Source: Chrysomallon squamiferum
Taxonomy: Eukaryota > Mollusca > Gastropoda > Neomphalida > Peltospiridae
DNA: 64,000 nucleotides
Reading direction: 5' to 3'
Assembly (NCBI GenBank): GCA_012295275.1
Contig: CM022679.1
Coordinates: forward strand, 27,312,483-27,376,482
Shown: in pieces, positions 1-16,242 of the stretch
Layout: the number at the start of each line of letters is the position of its first letter
How positions within the stretch are numbered: the first letter of the stretch is position 1
The notes under the pieces: generated by a model
Databases searched by the model: none
What the model was told of the DNA's origin: nothing
The model's input: only the letters and a program-made list of their open reading frames with translations
Position numbers and translations under genes: made by a program

Positions 1-1259
1 GACATAACTGTAAATACACCTATCAAGATACGAAAACACCGATATTTCAAATTAACTGGGTCGTTTATAAACACGACTATTTATAGAAAAGAAAAAGAAA
101 CGCAACAGCTTTTGATATAGCTTTGTTACTGTCTATTGAGATAAACAGAGGCGACGTCATCCTATATTGTGCTAAAACCGTCAGACGGTTTACAGTGAAA
201 GCCAAGCTACCTTTGATCAACCTTGTGTGTCTGCATGTCTGTCTATGTGTGTTATTAAAGTAATAAATCGTTACGTCTGTCTATGTGTGTTATACCAGTA
301 ATAAATCGTTACGTTGTTATGTACCAGATCGAGGTCAATTAATAGCATGACGAAAATCACGTATACCAACTATAAATTATAATGGATTTTACAGGGTGGT
401 GGGAGAGGCGAGTTTTTTAAACTGTATCTGTCTTTTTAATTTATGGGCTATAAAATTAACAATATGTACATCCAGTTTATAACTAACTAGGCAATAAATA
501 TTTTACAACTTTAATGTTTTAAAAAGTCTGTACGAAAGAGGAAGAGAGAATAATGTTTGATTAAAGAATATTAGATCAAAACTACTTAAAAGACTGAGTC
601 TCCTGATTGCCATTGTCTGAATTTCTTTATAATAAGGCTGTCGCTTTTTAAAGAAACTTAAGAATGTTTGAATGCTCTTTTTATTATTATTTATGTGTAT
701 ATAGCTTTATTATACACAGCATAAACTGGACTTTCAGATTTTTATTTTATTATTATTTAGTTTTTTTTTTTGGGGGGTACTCAAATTACTGAGATACGGC
801 TTGATTCCTAACATAAATTAAAAAGAAAATACATATTATCGTTTGATACGATTTATTTATTTAATGTTATCTTCAAATACAGAAGAAAAAAATATATAAT
901 ATTAATAATTACAGTAATTATAATAATAAAAAAAATAAATAAATAAAAATTACATATATTTTTTGTTTAAACTAGACATACAAAATAATTATAAAAACAA
1001 TTTAAACAGAAAATAAAATGGAAATATAATATCTATAAACAATGAAATTCAAAACAAAATAAACCAAGAAAGAAAGAAAGAATAAATGAATTAACGAAAT
1101 GAAATAAAAGTTTAAAAATCGAACTTTAAAAAAAGATGCAGATATGATTTAGACAACAGTGTTTCTTTAAGACGTAGCGAATGAAATGAACATTTTTACG
1201 AGAAATAAATTTGCCATGACTGAAATGGTAACCGTATCTAAGAATTATTTTTGACAACA
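1..1259. other. AT-rich noncoding stretch
   Basis: No coding region is supported here. The DNA is AT-rich with short A/T tracts. The only distinct structure is a 38-bp tandem duplication at 237-274 and 275-312, whose copies differ at a few positions. Confidence 0.6.
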
Positions 1260-1330
1260 AAACGCCGCCGCCATTTTAATTACATCCGGTCAGCGCATGC
1301 GCGCTTTTTGTTTCCTGTCGCCTTATAGAC
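1260..1330. promoter_or_regulatory. GC-rich promoter-like motif cluster
   Basis: A small CpG-rich island in AT-rich surroundings. It holds a palindromic GCGCATGCGC, which matches the NRF-1 consensus, and 20-30 bp away, on the minus strand, AAAATGGCGGC, which matches the YY1-type motif often found at animal transcription starts. The two together suggest a housekeeping promoter. No gene could be assigned: the ATG inside the YY1-like motif opens only nine codons on the minus strand. Confidence 0.4.
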
Positions 1331-1355
1331 TGGTTCTTATTCAGTGGGTTTGGGA

Positions 1356-1574
1356 TCATTTTGGTTGACTGGACGACTTGGAATCTACGTTAGGTCCTTG
1401 CTGCGTACCACCACGACTGGACGACGGAGCTGTCGTCGTCGGCGTGCCAGCGTTAGGTCCAGGTTTTGTCGCTTGAGATTTCGGCGCCGCGTCCGGTTTC
1501 TTATTGGGAGAAATGTACGTGCACGCGCCACCACTGCAAGACCACATCCTGGTACCTGGCGATTTTTCTGTTAC
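1356..1574 (-). CDS. Possible last exon of an unidentified gene (72 codons)
   Basis: On the minus strand an acceptor-like TTAG at 1575-1578 precedes an open frame of 72 codons ending in TGA at 1356-1358. A downstream ATG at 1547 would start a 63-residue version. The sequence begins around VTEKSPGTRMWSC, has a CSGGACTYISP stretch, then a low-complexity tail rich in Ser, Thr, Pro, Lys and Gln. Base composition is GC-rich with many CpG, unlike its surroundings, which suits an exon. I do not recognise the family and found no upstream exon. The antisense frame is also open and highly basic, so this could be no more than an island of unusual composition. Confidence 0.35.
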   Translation of the reverse strand, partial: VTEKSPGTRMWSCSGGACTYISPNKKPDAAPKSQATKPGPNAGTPTTTAPSSSRGGTQQGPNVDSKSSSQPK

Positions 1575-1595
1575 CTAATGTACCTCAAACCTGGG

Positions 1596-1805
1596 AAATA
1601 TAAATAAATAAATAAAATAAATAAATAAATAAATAAGTAAGTAAATAAATAAATAAAATGACTTATAAATGTCTCGAATACAGATAGTAAGTATACATAT
1701 ATAGTATGTATTAGTAATACAAATAGTGGTGATGCTGATTAGTAGAGTGATGGTAGTATTGGTAGTAGTGGTAGTAGTTCTAGTTGCTGAAATAGTAGAA
1801 GTATG

Positions 1806-1850
<45 letters not shown>

Positions 1851-1860
1851 ATAATAATAG
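1596..1860. repeat. AAAT and GTA microsatellites
   Basis: An (AAAT)n tract at about 1600-1660 is followed by imperfect (GTA)n, purest at about 1803-1850. The long Tyr-rich frame read from the minus strand here is a translation of the repeat and not a gene. Confidence 0.85.
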
Positions 1861-2473
1861 TAATAGCCGTAGTAACTGTAGTAGTGGCAGTAATAATTGT
1901 AATAGTAGTAATTGTGGTGTGATGGTGATGTTGATTTTAGTTGTAACAGTGGTAGTAGCAGTGGCATAAAATGTTCAGGTAACAGTAGTAGTAGTCTTTT
2001 TATATAATAGTACAGTAACGACACCAACTAAAAAATATAAATACTAACAAAATAATATGAAGAAACAACAACAACAGAAAAAAGAAATCGTAATTTATTA
2101 TTTAGTATTTCCGTAATGTCTTTTGTTTTTAATTCCGTCTTGTCTTTTCTTTAATTACTGCAATGTCCTTTTGTGTAATCACGGAAATAAGCCGATCATT
2201 AACGAGTGTTTGTGTAATGTGTTCCTATGGCAGTTTGTTGCGTGTTAAAAGACGCAAAAAATACATGTTTGTTTGCTTCATTAGTTGCATAGTGATCACC
2301 TGCTCTGTGCGATGAACAAGAAAGAAAAGTGACAATGTGGAAAACGCCAACAGTTAACAGCGCTGTACTTCACGTTAACGTGGGCAGTGACAGCAGCTGC
2401 GTTCACGCAAATTTAATTTCACAGAAAGACAGTTGTGTTGTATTAAGTCACTTTACCGTAATTATGTATTATC

Positions 2474-2503
2474 TAAGTTTGTATATATATGTGTATGTGT
2501 GTG

Positions 2504-2537
<34 letters not shown>

Positions 2538-2600
2538 TCTTTGTATTTATGTATGTATGTAAGTTTGTATATATGTTTTGTATGTATGTATGTATGTATG

Positions 2601-2641
<41 letters not shown>

Positions 2642-2777
2642 GTGTGTACATATGAATGTATGTATGTATATATGTAAGTTTGTATATATGTGTGTGTGTA
2701 TGTATGCCTGTATGTATGTATGTGTGTATACATATATAGTTATTATATATGTGTGTGTGTATGTATGTGCGTATGTT

Positions 2778-2810
<33 letters not shown>

Positions 2811-2870
2811 GTATGTCTTTACGTATGTATTTATGTATGTGTATACATGTGAATGTATGGATGTACCTAC
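2474..2870. repeat. Compound ATGT/TG/TA microsatellite
   Basis: About 400 bp of imperfect ATGT tetranucleotide with embedded (TA)n and (TG)n blocks. The Cys/Tyr/Val and His/Thr/Tyr frames it opens on both strands are repeat artefacts. Confidence 0.9.
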
Positions 2871-3791
2871 ATATATCTGATTCTGCATTCATACACTTAT
2901 TACACAGACACACATATTTACACATCTCGATATGCATTAAGATCATAATAAAATGAACGGGATCCATATGTAACTCATTAGGATCGATCCGAATGACTTC
3001 ATAATAAAAAAAAAAAAAAAAATAGAAGAATGTACTGTACTTCAGTACAGTGTGTTATTCAGACAGATAAGGTGATCGAAATCGGAGTACCTGACTTTAG
3101 ACTCGTACGGGTATATTACCTCCCATTCATAGCTCGCTACATTGACAAACACCTGACCTAAAAGAGCGAGTAACGTGATCAAGTACACATACACCAGCCA
3201 GACTAAATTGAACGAATTTGTCGTTTCGCGATAAAAAAATCCTTACTCAGTCTTTTTAGTTAATTGACTAAATCATATACATGTGTGTTTGTAAACACAT
3301 ATATATATTCAATTTAATGCCGTTTTATTATGAATCAAATTTAGATATAAAAAATAAAGTTAAAGTATTTGTTATTGGGAGTACTTCAATGGTCAGAACT
3401 CCGAAATAAAATACGAAAAATGTCTGGCTGGTTCCCGTTCCAACCTCTGTCTCCTGACAGCTAAATTAAAGACTGTAGTACATGAATTCCTGTAAATGGG
3501 AAGGAGCACAACAAAATCACTTTATGCACATGGAATTGTTGAAGCAGCTTTTCTATCGTTTATGATTAAAAAAGAGAATATTTAACTAACAACAGTCATA
3601 TGTTAAAATGTTTCGAGGTTTTGTTAAACATAAACTGAAAAGCCTCATTGTCATAGTCAGAAATTAAAGTATTTATTCAGCCGTAAGAAGAAATAAAAAC
3701 ATATAAGATAAACTGCTGAATAATTCATTTTGTCAGAAATAAATCTAAATAAATTTACTTCAAAGACCGAGCCATTTTTAATCAAATTATT

Positions 3792-3841
<50 letters not shown>

Positions 3842-4206
3842 TAATAATAATAATAATTCATGATATGAACTGTTACAGTGTCGTTATATTAAATGTATAA
3901 ACAAAACAATAAAAAAAAAAAAAAAAAATGCACAGTATAATGATATGTAATATTACGAATGACTAAAACGAAGCTAATCTGAAGGTCACACACAATGTAA
4001 TGTACGTAATATTATGTAAATTCCACTGATGGAGACCGCACCAACAAACACGCCTCGACGTGTACCTCGACCGTGAATGGGTATTTAGTAACAGTTCGCT
4101 ATAGTTCACTAAAGAAATTATTTTTATCTGATATAAACTGTTAGAGAAAATCTTTAGGCACAGCAGAGTTTATGAGACCGTTTTAAAAAATAATGCAGGG
4201 TGAAAT

Positions 4207-4301
<95 letters not shown>

Positions 4302-4786
4302 AATGACGTATTTTGATACAACACATACTAAAATATTGATCTCAGTGACGTCACCATCTTTAAACTAAAGGATGTTTTTCTGTGTAATACTTCAGTTATC
4401 ATACGATCATATATAAATTTTAAGAAAGTCAGACAGACAGAAAGAAATGAAGAAAAACAAATAAAACAAACATAAAAATAAACGTATTTTGTTTATCCTT
4501 AAATCACGACTTACTGGTTACTGTATTAGTAGATTTTAGAAATCTGATATCTGATGCTCCTTCTGTATTTACTGCTGTTGCTACTACTACTAGTTCCAGC
4601 ACTGCTACTGCTTATACAATAACTACTACTGCTACTATTACTCCGTTACAAGTACAATATGCACTATTACGTTTCTGCTAATATAAGTATTGTAAATAAT
4701 ATCACTTAAACTAGTAGTTAAATTGTTTTACTGCTGCTGCCGCTGCTATTAGTGTTGTTGTTATTATTATTGTTGATGTTGTTGTA

Positions 4787-4821
<35 letters not shown>

Positions 4822-5110
4822 AAAGAGAACTGGATACAACACAGTCTACTACCAACATATGTTCACTAACATTAAACAAAAAAATCGATAAAAATCCTGC
4901 ACGCTCTTCATTATATACAGCATGACTATTTGTTATTGTAAAGGACGTAAATTACTATATTAATTACATGTGCTAACACATTAATTAGCATCCAGGTGTG
5001 AATAAACATGGATTAAACTCATTATTATAATTATTTATTCCTTTCTATTCCAGTACAATTGATAAGTTAACTTTCGTGTTTCTCTTTTGTTTAAAATGTT
5101 TTGTCCTCGT
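2871..5110. repeat. Noncoding region with AAT, poly-A and (GA)n tracts
   Basis: No gene seen. Holds poly-A at about 3006-3022, (AAT)n at about 3790-3860, poly-A at about 3911-3928, a near-pure (GA)n of roughly 45 repeats at 4208-4297, and (ATT)n at about 4791-4820. Confidence 0.8.
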
Positions 5111-5310
5111 ATTAGCTTTGTATACGATCATCCGCAAAATATGTTGCAACAATTGCCATGGTAATAGCTATCACGTGACTTAATTCACCAATGGCTTTGT
5201 GACAATCCATCGGCCAACCTTGATATCTTTCCGATCGATGCTGTGAAAACACAACTTGAGAGTTGACTGGAAGAGTAACACGCGGCAATAGAACACTGAC
5301 GTTATCAGAT
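5111..5310 (+). promoter_or_regulatory. 5' flank / 5' UTR of the thioredoxin-fold gene
   Basis: About 200 bp of less AT-rich DNA just upstream of the start codon at 5311. It contains a CACGTG E-box near 5173 and a TGACGTTA CRE-like site near 5297. A 69-codon frame is open on the opposite strand, but it resembles no family I know. The transcription start is not visible. Confidence 0.35.
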
Positions 5311-9514
<4,204 letters not shown>

Positions 9515-9764
9515 GAATAGTTACGTCATAAACTGATATATAGAAGTATGAATATATAGCACAAATTTTTTCATTATTCCAAAACCATTTTCACTCTTCA
9601 TTTGCATCTTGCAACATATTTCTGGAAATTTTAAATTCTGTTATTTTTGGACACATTTTGAAAAATGCCCGGACATTATAGTTACAGGGAACTTGTGACC
9701 TCGTTCTGCTTCAATCATAATGACGTCATAACATCAAACTGTACATGGTTAACAAAAATACGGA

Positions 9765-9770
9765 AATAAA
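9765..9770 (+). terminator. Poly(A) signal AATAAA
   Basis: AATAAA about 250 bp after the stop codon of the thioredoxin-fold gene and the first good candidate downstream. Confidence 0.55.
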
Positions 9771-11460
9771 GATAACTGTTCAGCAATTTATGTTTAAGTT
9801 AAAATGTTTAATGTTTGTTATATTTATGAATGTAATAATTTTTATATTTATTTATTAGAAAATTACTGTGAAAAAAAAAAAAAAAAAAAAAAAAAAGAGA
9901 GAGAGAAAAAAAAGTCTTATTTATTGAAAAATACTGAAATTTAAAAATGTAATTAAAAAAATAAATATTGTTGTCAAGTATGTTAGAGTAATGTATATGT
10001 TATTTAAAAAATTATTACTTTTATTTTTTATTTTATTTTCATATAATTTGTTTTTTTCTATGCAATCATTATTTGTTTTGTGGTTGCCGGTAGATAATTT
10101 AATAGTGTTTATTTATTTATTTACTTTATTTTTATTTTTACTTTTTTTATTTATTTTTCTCTTCATTCATATAAATAAACTAGTTTACAGATTACCATAT
10201 GACAATGTAATCTGTTGAAATGAATTATGATTATGATGTAATTAAATAACGTATCCATAAACAAACAAAGAAAAAATTTTGTTCTCTTTTTCTATTCTAC
10301 GTGCAGCACTAAATGAACATTTGTCTAACAAAACATTTTAATATTAATAATTAAAACGGTCTTTGCGTTAAAGCATTGTCGTCTGTTAGCGAAACACTGT
10401 ATGATAGTGTATTCAGTAACGTGCATAATATCACGCACTATGACTCAATTGCACCGAAGTGTTTGGAACTAGAAAAAAAAAGCAACTGACATTACAGAAA
10501 AGGATAGATATTGCAAACCGTATTATGCCAAGCGGTCTGCCACTGAGCTCCAGCCTCATAATATATGGAGAACAGCAACCGGATGTTACATGTTAATAGA
10601 CTGGTATACTGAGTAGAACAAATTACGTAACTAGTTTCTAACAATTAGGTTATTTTTTTTTTTTTTTTTTTTTTTTATGAAAGTTGGAAGAACGAATCCG
10701 AGAGTCAGTAATAGATAAATAATAAAACTGATGATGATCATGATGATAATAAACCACATAAGAAAAATCATTGCTCAGAAAAACCAAACCAAATTTAGTT
10801 AACAAAACAGGACTCATTAAAAATGTATTTATCAACGAACGTCATATAATTAATTGTCCGTCATCCGTAGCTTCTACTGTCAGTTGATTCTAGAAGGTTC
10901 ATGCAAATTAATATTTAAAATGTGCTTTTATTATCAGTTCTTGCGGACGTATTTTGTAAAAGAAATAGTCTTGTACACTATAGCTTCTCCTCTTTAGGCG
11001 AAAACGTCATTTCTTAATTAAATATAAATATGTAAAATTCTGAATGGAAGGCGAAGAAATGGAAGAAAGAAATTATACGCTGTATAATTATTGTGAATTT
11101 AATCGTCATAGAATTTACGAATGGAACTAACAGTATTCAGCTGCATCTATTTCTAAAATTTAATACATTATAAGTCACAGAATCGGTTCAAATTAGGATA
11201 CATAATTATTGGAAGATTTCCCGTTACAACTGGTACCCATGAAAGTCTTTATAAACCTTTGTTAATGGAGTCTACTTTGTTGTATATTATTGTTGTAATA
11301 TATAAACAATTCATTGCTGTTGTACAACAAAAATAGCCTAGTCAATGCTAACAGCGGGTTTCCACTCTGGCAATCTTTATTATCATATATTCAACAGCTA
11401 AAAATCATTAGTATTAAAATGAGGTTTCGCTAAATGAATAATAATCTGTAAAAATTGGAA

Positions 11461-11543
<83 letters not shown>

Positions 11544-11988
11544 TAAAAAAAAAAAAAAACCGATAATTATAGTTACAGGAACATTAACACTGAAAATGTT
11601 ATAGAAATATTCTCACATGGTTGGATACTGCGGTTCGCTGGATATGCATTCATCATTGAAAACTATTGTGCGTTTTTATTGGAAGTTTTCTTTATGAGCC
11701 GATACGATAAACTAAATGTCACTTGTAGAAAAATATGCGTAGATTATGTGTGTGTATCTATGTATGCGTTTGTGTATGTGGGCGTGTGCTTTTAGATATA
11801 ATGAAAAAAAGGAAGACATTAATGTGAATCATATTGCTTTTTAAAGTCTGAATAAAAGGCATTTGAATGTTCTTTTTAGAGGAAGGTTGAAGACTACTTA
11901 AATTTATGACAAACCGATACATACAGAACATTTTGTAATCCCCTGACTGATGGGAGAAATATTATTAAATATGTTTGGTATTGCTATT

Positions 11989-12032
<44 letters not shown>

Positions 12033-12917
12033 GATAATGATAATGATAATAACAATAATAATAATAAATAAATAAAAAAAAGTAAAAAAATAAAGCGACA
12101 AACAAGTTCCAAATATATGGTTTGCGATCAAACGAAGTTATATTAATAATAAATTAGTAAATTTCAAACCTTACCGACAGCTGAACGAAACAGAAATTAA
12201 ACGTTGATTATCTGATGAAAGGTGTAATTGTTTTTTTCTCTGTTCATTTTTGTTTGTTCAGTGAAGTTTCTTAGCAACGACGGCTTGTTAGATCTAGATC
12301 TAGTCTTACACGTTTCACGATGACGTCATTATAAACTATTATCTATAAGGCTGGTGTCATAAATAAATAAATAATAAATAAAATAAATGAGCGAACAGAA
12401 CAAAAAATAGATAAATATATAAGATGTATATATATTCTGATCTCTCTCTCTCTCTCACGCACACGCACGCACGCACGCACACTCTCACTCGCTCAGACAC
12501 ATTTTCCACTCTTTAGTTTCTCTATTATTACCTAACCGACGCATACCCGATTTGTATATACATACAACACGCCTTCTATCAATAATATACCATCAGTCTT
12601 AAATTATTTACAACGCTATGTTGTCACAAACTTGTGTGTTACGTACTACTCGGGCAAGGCTTGAGGTTACACAGAATTATCAAATTAATCAGTGATAACC
12701 AAATCATGGTAAACAAAGATCTTTTATATAATTACCATTAAGCTCGGTCACAGATTCTATGATACATACTGTAATACATTACTCTCATTCAGAAGTTGTA
12801 TACTGTCTGTACTGTATAGATTTCATAATAATATTAACAGGTTAAAACATGTATCAAACTGCATGACACATGTCGTAATATTATATTTGGTTTTACATAA
12901 ATAATGCATAATCTCTC

Positions 12918-12950
<33 letters not shown>

Positions 12951-13091
12951 ACGTGTCCGTGTGTGCGCCTTTTCTGCCGTTATGATTATACATTTTTTAT
13001 TTCCCTGTCATCTGTTTGTTCTGCTTCTTTTACTCATTATCATTCCCTCTCATTTTTAATACTGACATTTCTAATTTTTAATATATATATC

Positions 13092-13125
<34 letters not shown>

Positions 13126-13239
13126 TTGTATTTATAGGAACACATAGGCCAGATACGAGTTTTCGTATTAAAATTAATTAGGTATAAGAGACAACTATCA
13201 TTTCACAAAACATTTTATATATTTATTTATTTATTATTA

Positions 13240-13270
<31 letters not shown>

Positions 13271-13549
13271 ATTATTATTATTATAATCTTACTATTCTAA
13301 ATAAATAAATAAATAAATATATTGTATACTTTTGTCTGTGGCTTTGCAGATGCATCTAACCAACAATATTAAATACTGAGTGCATCAAGTTATGCCATAA
13401 AAATATTTTTATCTTGCTTTTCAAAATGTAACAATGTGAATTGGTTTAAGAAGTTTCTGTAATTACCGTGAAAAGGCCTGTTATAATTATTGACTACTTT
13501 CTAGGAAATCTGTAGCTGGTGGTCACTTTCAAAGAAACACAATGTAAAA

Positions 13550-13639
<90 letters not shown>

Positions 13640-13800
13640 CAATATAATAATAAATTTATAGTTTATTGCTTAAAGAAAAATTTCTTCCATACACCATTAT
13701 TAATGCTTTTTTTAAATTTTTATTTTCTTTTATTATTATTATTTGTCTTTTAATGAAAAAAAAAAGAAGGAAAAGAAAGCTTAAAGGAAGCAGAACATGG
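9771..13800. other. Repeat-rich intergenic region
   Basis: No gene seen. Contains poly-A at about 9870-9896, poly-T at about 10651-10676, a long poly-A followed by (AAT)n at about 11464-11560, (AAAT)n at about 11995-12030, short CT/CA tracts at about 12440-12490, (TA)n at about 13082-13113, and (AAAT)n then (AAT)n at about 13546-13640. Confidence 0.75.
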
Positions 13801-13804
13801 AAAA

Positions 13805-13939
13805 CCACTGATCTGTATGAGATTCCTTGACATTATATTAAAAACTGGACCACTGATCTGTATGAGATTCCTTGACATTATATTAAAAACTGGACCACTG
13901 ATCTGTATGAGATTCCTTGACATTATATTAAAAACTGGG
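13805..13939. repeat. Three tandem copies of a 45-bp unit
   Basis: Units 13805-13849, 13850-13894 and 13895-13939 are essentially identical. 45 bp is 15 codons, so a frame stays open and repeats MRFLDIILKTGPLIC, continuing to 14002. A CACAG|GTTAGT donor-like site follows near 13988. No start context, acceptor or homology supports a gene, so I call it a repeat. Confidence 0.8.
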
Positions 13940-15311
13940 ACAGGAACAAAAATAAGTCAACTGGAAAAACTAAATTTAAAAAAGGCACAGGTTAGTATGT
14001 AAAATGTAATAACTTACATGTATGTATTATTAACAGTGTTACTACTTGAAATAACATAGTATTAAGTGGCAAAGCTTATAACAATATACTGTTGTCACAG
14101 CTTAAAGTGTAATATTATATCTCAGCTCAAATGTGTGATATTAAATGTAACAGCTTAAAATAGTCTAGCATCAAATATTATATTAAGCATAGCAGCATAA
14201 TATAGTGTGATATATTAACAATGTTTTAAGTTAATACAATATCACATTTAACAGTATCACATATTATGTGCTATATATTAATATAGCATACTTAAATTAT
14301 GAGAATAGTTTGATCTACTAAAAGTCACAATTTAATACATTGAACAGCTTAAATACAGGAGAAAGATCAATTAACATAGGACTGAGTAACAGTTTACTAT
14401 GGTCGTCATGACAACTGTCATCTATCAAAATGGCTGCTTATAAACTTTCAGTCCCTCATTGTCTTTGTTCAGAGACAAAACAAACCTCAAACTGAAAAGT
14501 AATTAAAACATGGAGTTAAAAATATGTCAAGTAAAATATTCAGATAGTAATATTTTTAAAAATTATTTCTTAAATGTAATTTTGCACATATACTTTTTTA
14601 AAACATAAAACATAAAGTAAGTGTAAAACAAAAACAAATTAAAAAAACAAAACAAAACAAAAGCAACAAGAAAAAGGATAATATAAACATCAACTTATGA
14701 ATACATATAAAAGAAAGAAAAACAATGATACAAAATATTTTTAATCAAAAATTAACATCAAAGCAATTAACAAAACAGAATTAAACATGTGAACTTAAGT
14801 TAAAAACAAATGTATAAAATACTTTTAATTAACAAAACATTAATATGCACAAAGCAAAGCAATAGAAATCATGTCCATTATAAGTTTGTCTACATATACA
14901 CACACACCTATACTGCATACAAACATACATGCACACATATCTACAGATATTTAATTTTCTTCTAAATATATCAGATATCTCTTTAAAGCATTAGTAAATT
15001 TTGCTAGTGTGCATTTTAAACTAACCATTGTGCACTAAATTACATTTTTAATTTCACTATTACTTAATAAACAATCTCTATATTTACTGAAATACTGTGC
15101 TTTAAATATAATTTATAAACATAACTAAATACACAGTAAATAAATAAATATGGCACACATTACTATTATTACATTATTCGATTTCACAATTATTTTTTTT
15201 CAAATTACTAATCCAAATTATGCACACATGCCAAAAACACAGAAGCAGATACTGTTTTCCAGAAAGCCAGTTCTAAATAGCACTAAGAAACTGTGCAGAA
15301 AGATGAAGCAG
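13940..15311. other. AT-rich noncoding region (3' flank of minus-strand gene)
   Basis: No coding region recognised. Includes an unresolved 3' UTR of the minus-strand TMEM243-like gene and A-rich tracts around 14620-14680. Confidence 0.6.
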
Positions 15312-15592
15312 TCAAGGATGTTTAGTAGTAGTTGTATGGTTAGTTGTACCAGTGTGGTGAGTTGTTGTCACATTAATTGGTGTTGCCGTAGATAGTGGAA
15401 CTACATCAGTTGGATTGACGTGGTAGATGAAGATGTCTGTTGTGACAGACTGAAAGAGTATGACTAAACCAACAACAATGATGTACCAGTACTTTTCTGG
15501 GCCCTGGAAGTAGACAATGAAAATTACTAACATTTCATTGTGTCGGTTTGACCACTGCAATAGTTTGTGTTTGAAAAGGGAAAGAAAAGCCC

Positions 15593-15661
<69 letters not shown>

Positions 15662-16196
15662 ATTATAAAATTAATACAAATACTAATTATCTGTATGGTT
15701 TGATTAAATCATTTAGTTGTTCGTTCTTTCTCCTGTCTGCAAAATTAACATGCAAGTGTTTGTTTAGATTTCGCAAATACAATTTGCACAACTCACCAAA
15801 GTGCCAAATCTGTACCACCAGTTCTGAAATATAAATAAATTTAAACAAATGTAGTATATATCTAAAATTATTTGTCTTTGTTTTTGTTTGTGTAATCTCA
15901 AATGACTACAGTGAATGCATGTGCAAGATTATTCTCTCTACATTTTTCTGGAATAAAATTCTGTTTTCCCATCAACTCAGTTGAAAATTCTAATTCAAAA
16001 ATATTTAACAAAAGCAGGTCAGAGAGAATAAATTTAAAATTATAACCCTCAGATTTTGTTTTTTTATTTACAGTATGATCATTACGGATAGGAATGTTTC
16101 TTCATGGATTAAATTTTATGTACAATAACCAACTGCTGGTTTATGAAAAAAATTCATCTTATGTTAAATAAAAAAAATAATTAAGAAATAATATAT

Positions 16197-16242
<46 letters not shown>

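Noticed and set aside
1575-2027. 150-residue Tyr/Thr-rich frame on the minus strand
   Set aside because: It is a translation of GTA and AAAT microsatellites with no gene features.
2329-2967. Several Cys/Tyr/Val or His/Thr frames on both strands
   Set aside because: They follow the ATGT/TG/TA repeat; open frames are expected in such repeats.
15961-16140. Possible central exon of the minus-strand TMEM243-like gene
   Set aside because: All three frames between usable acceptor and donor sites contain stops or lack a hydrophobic span.
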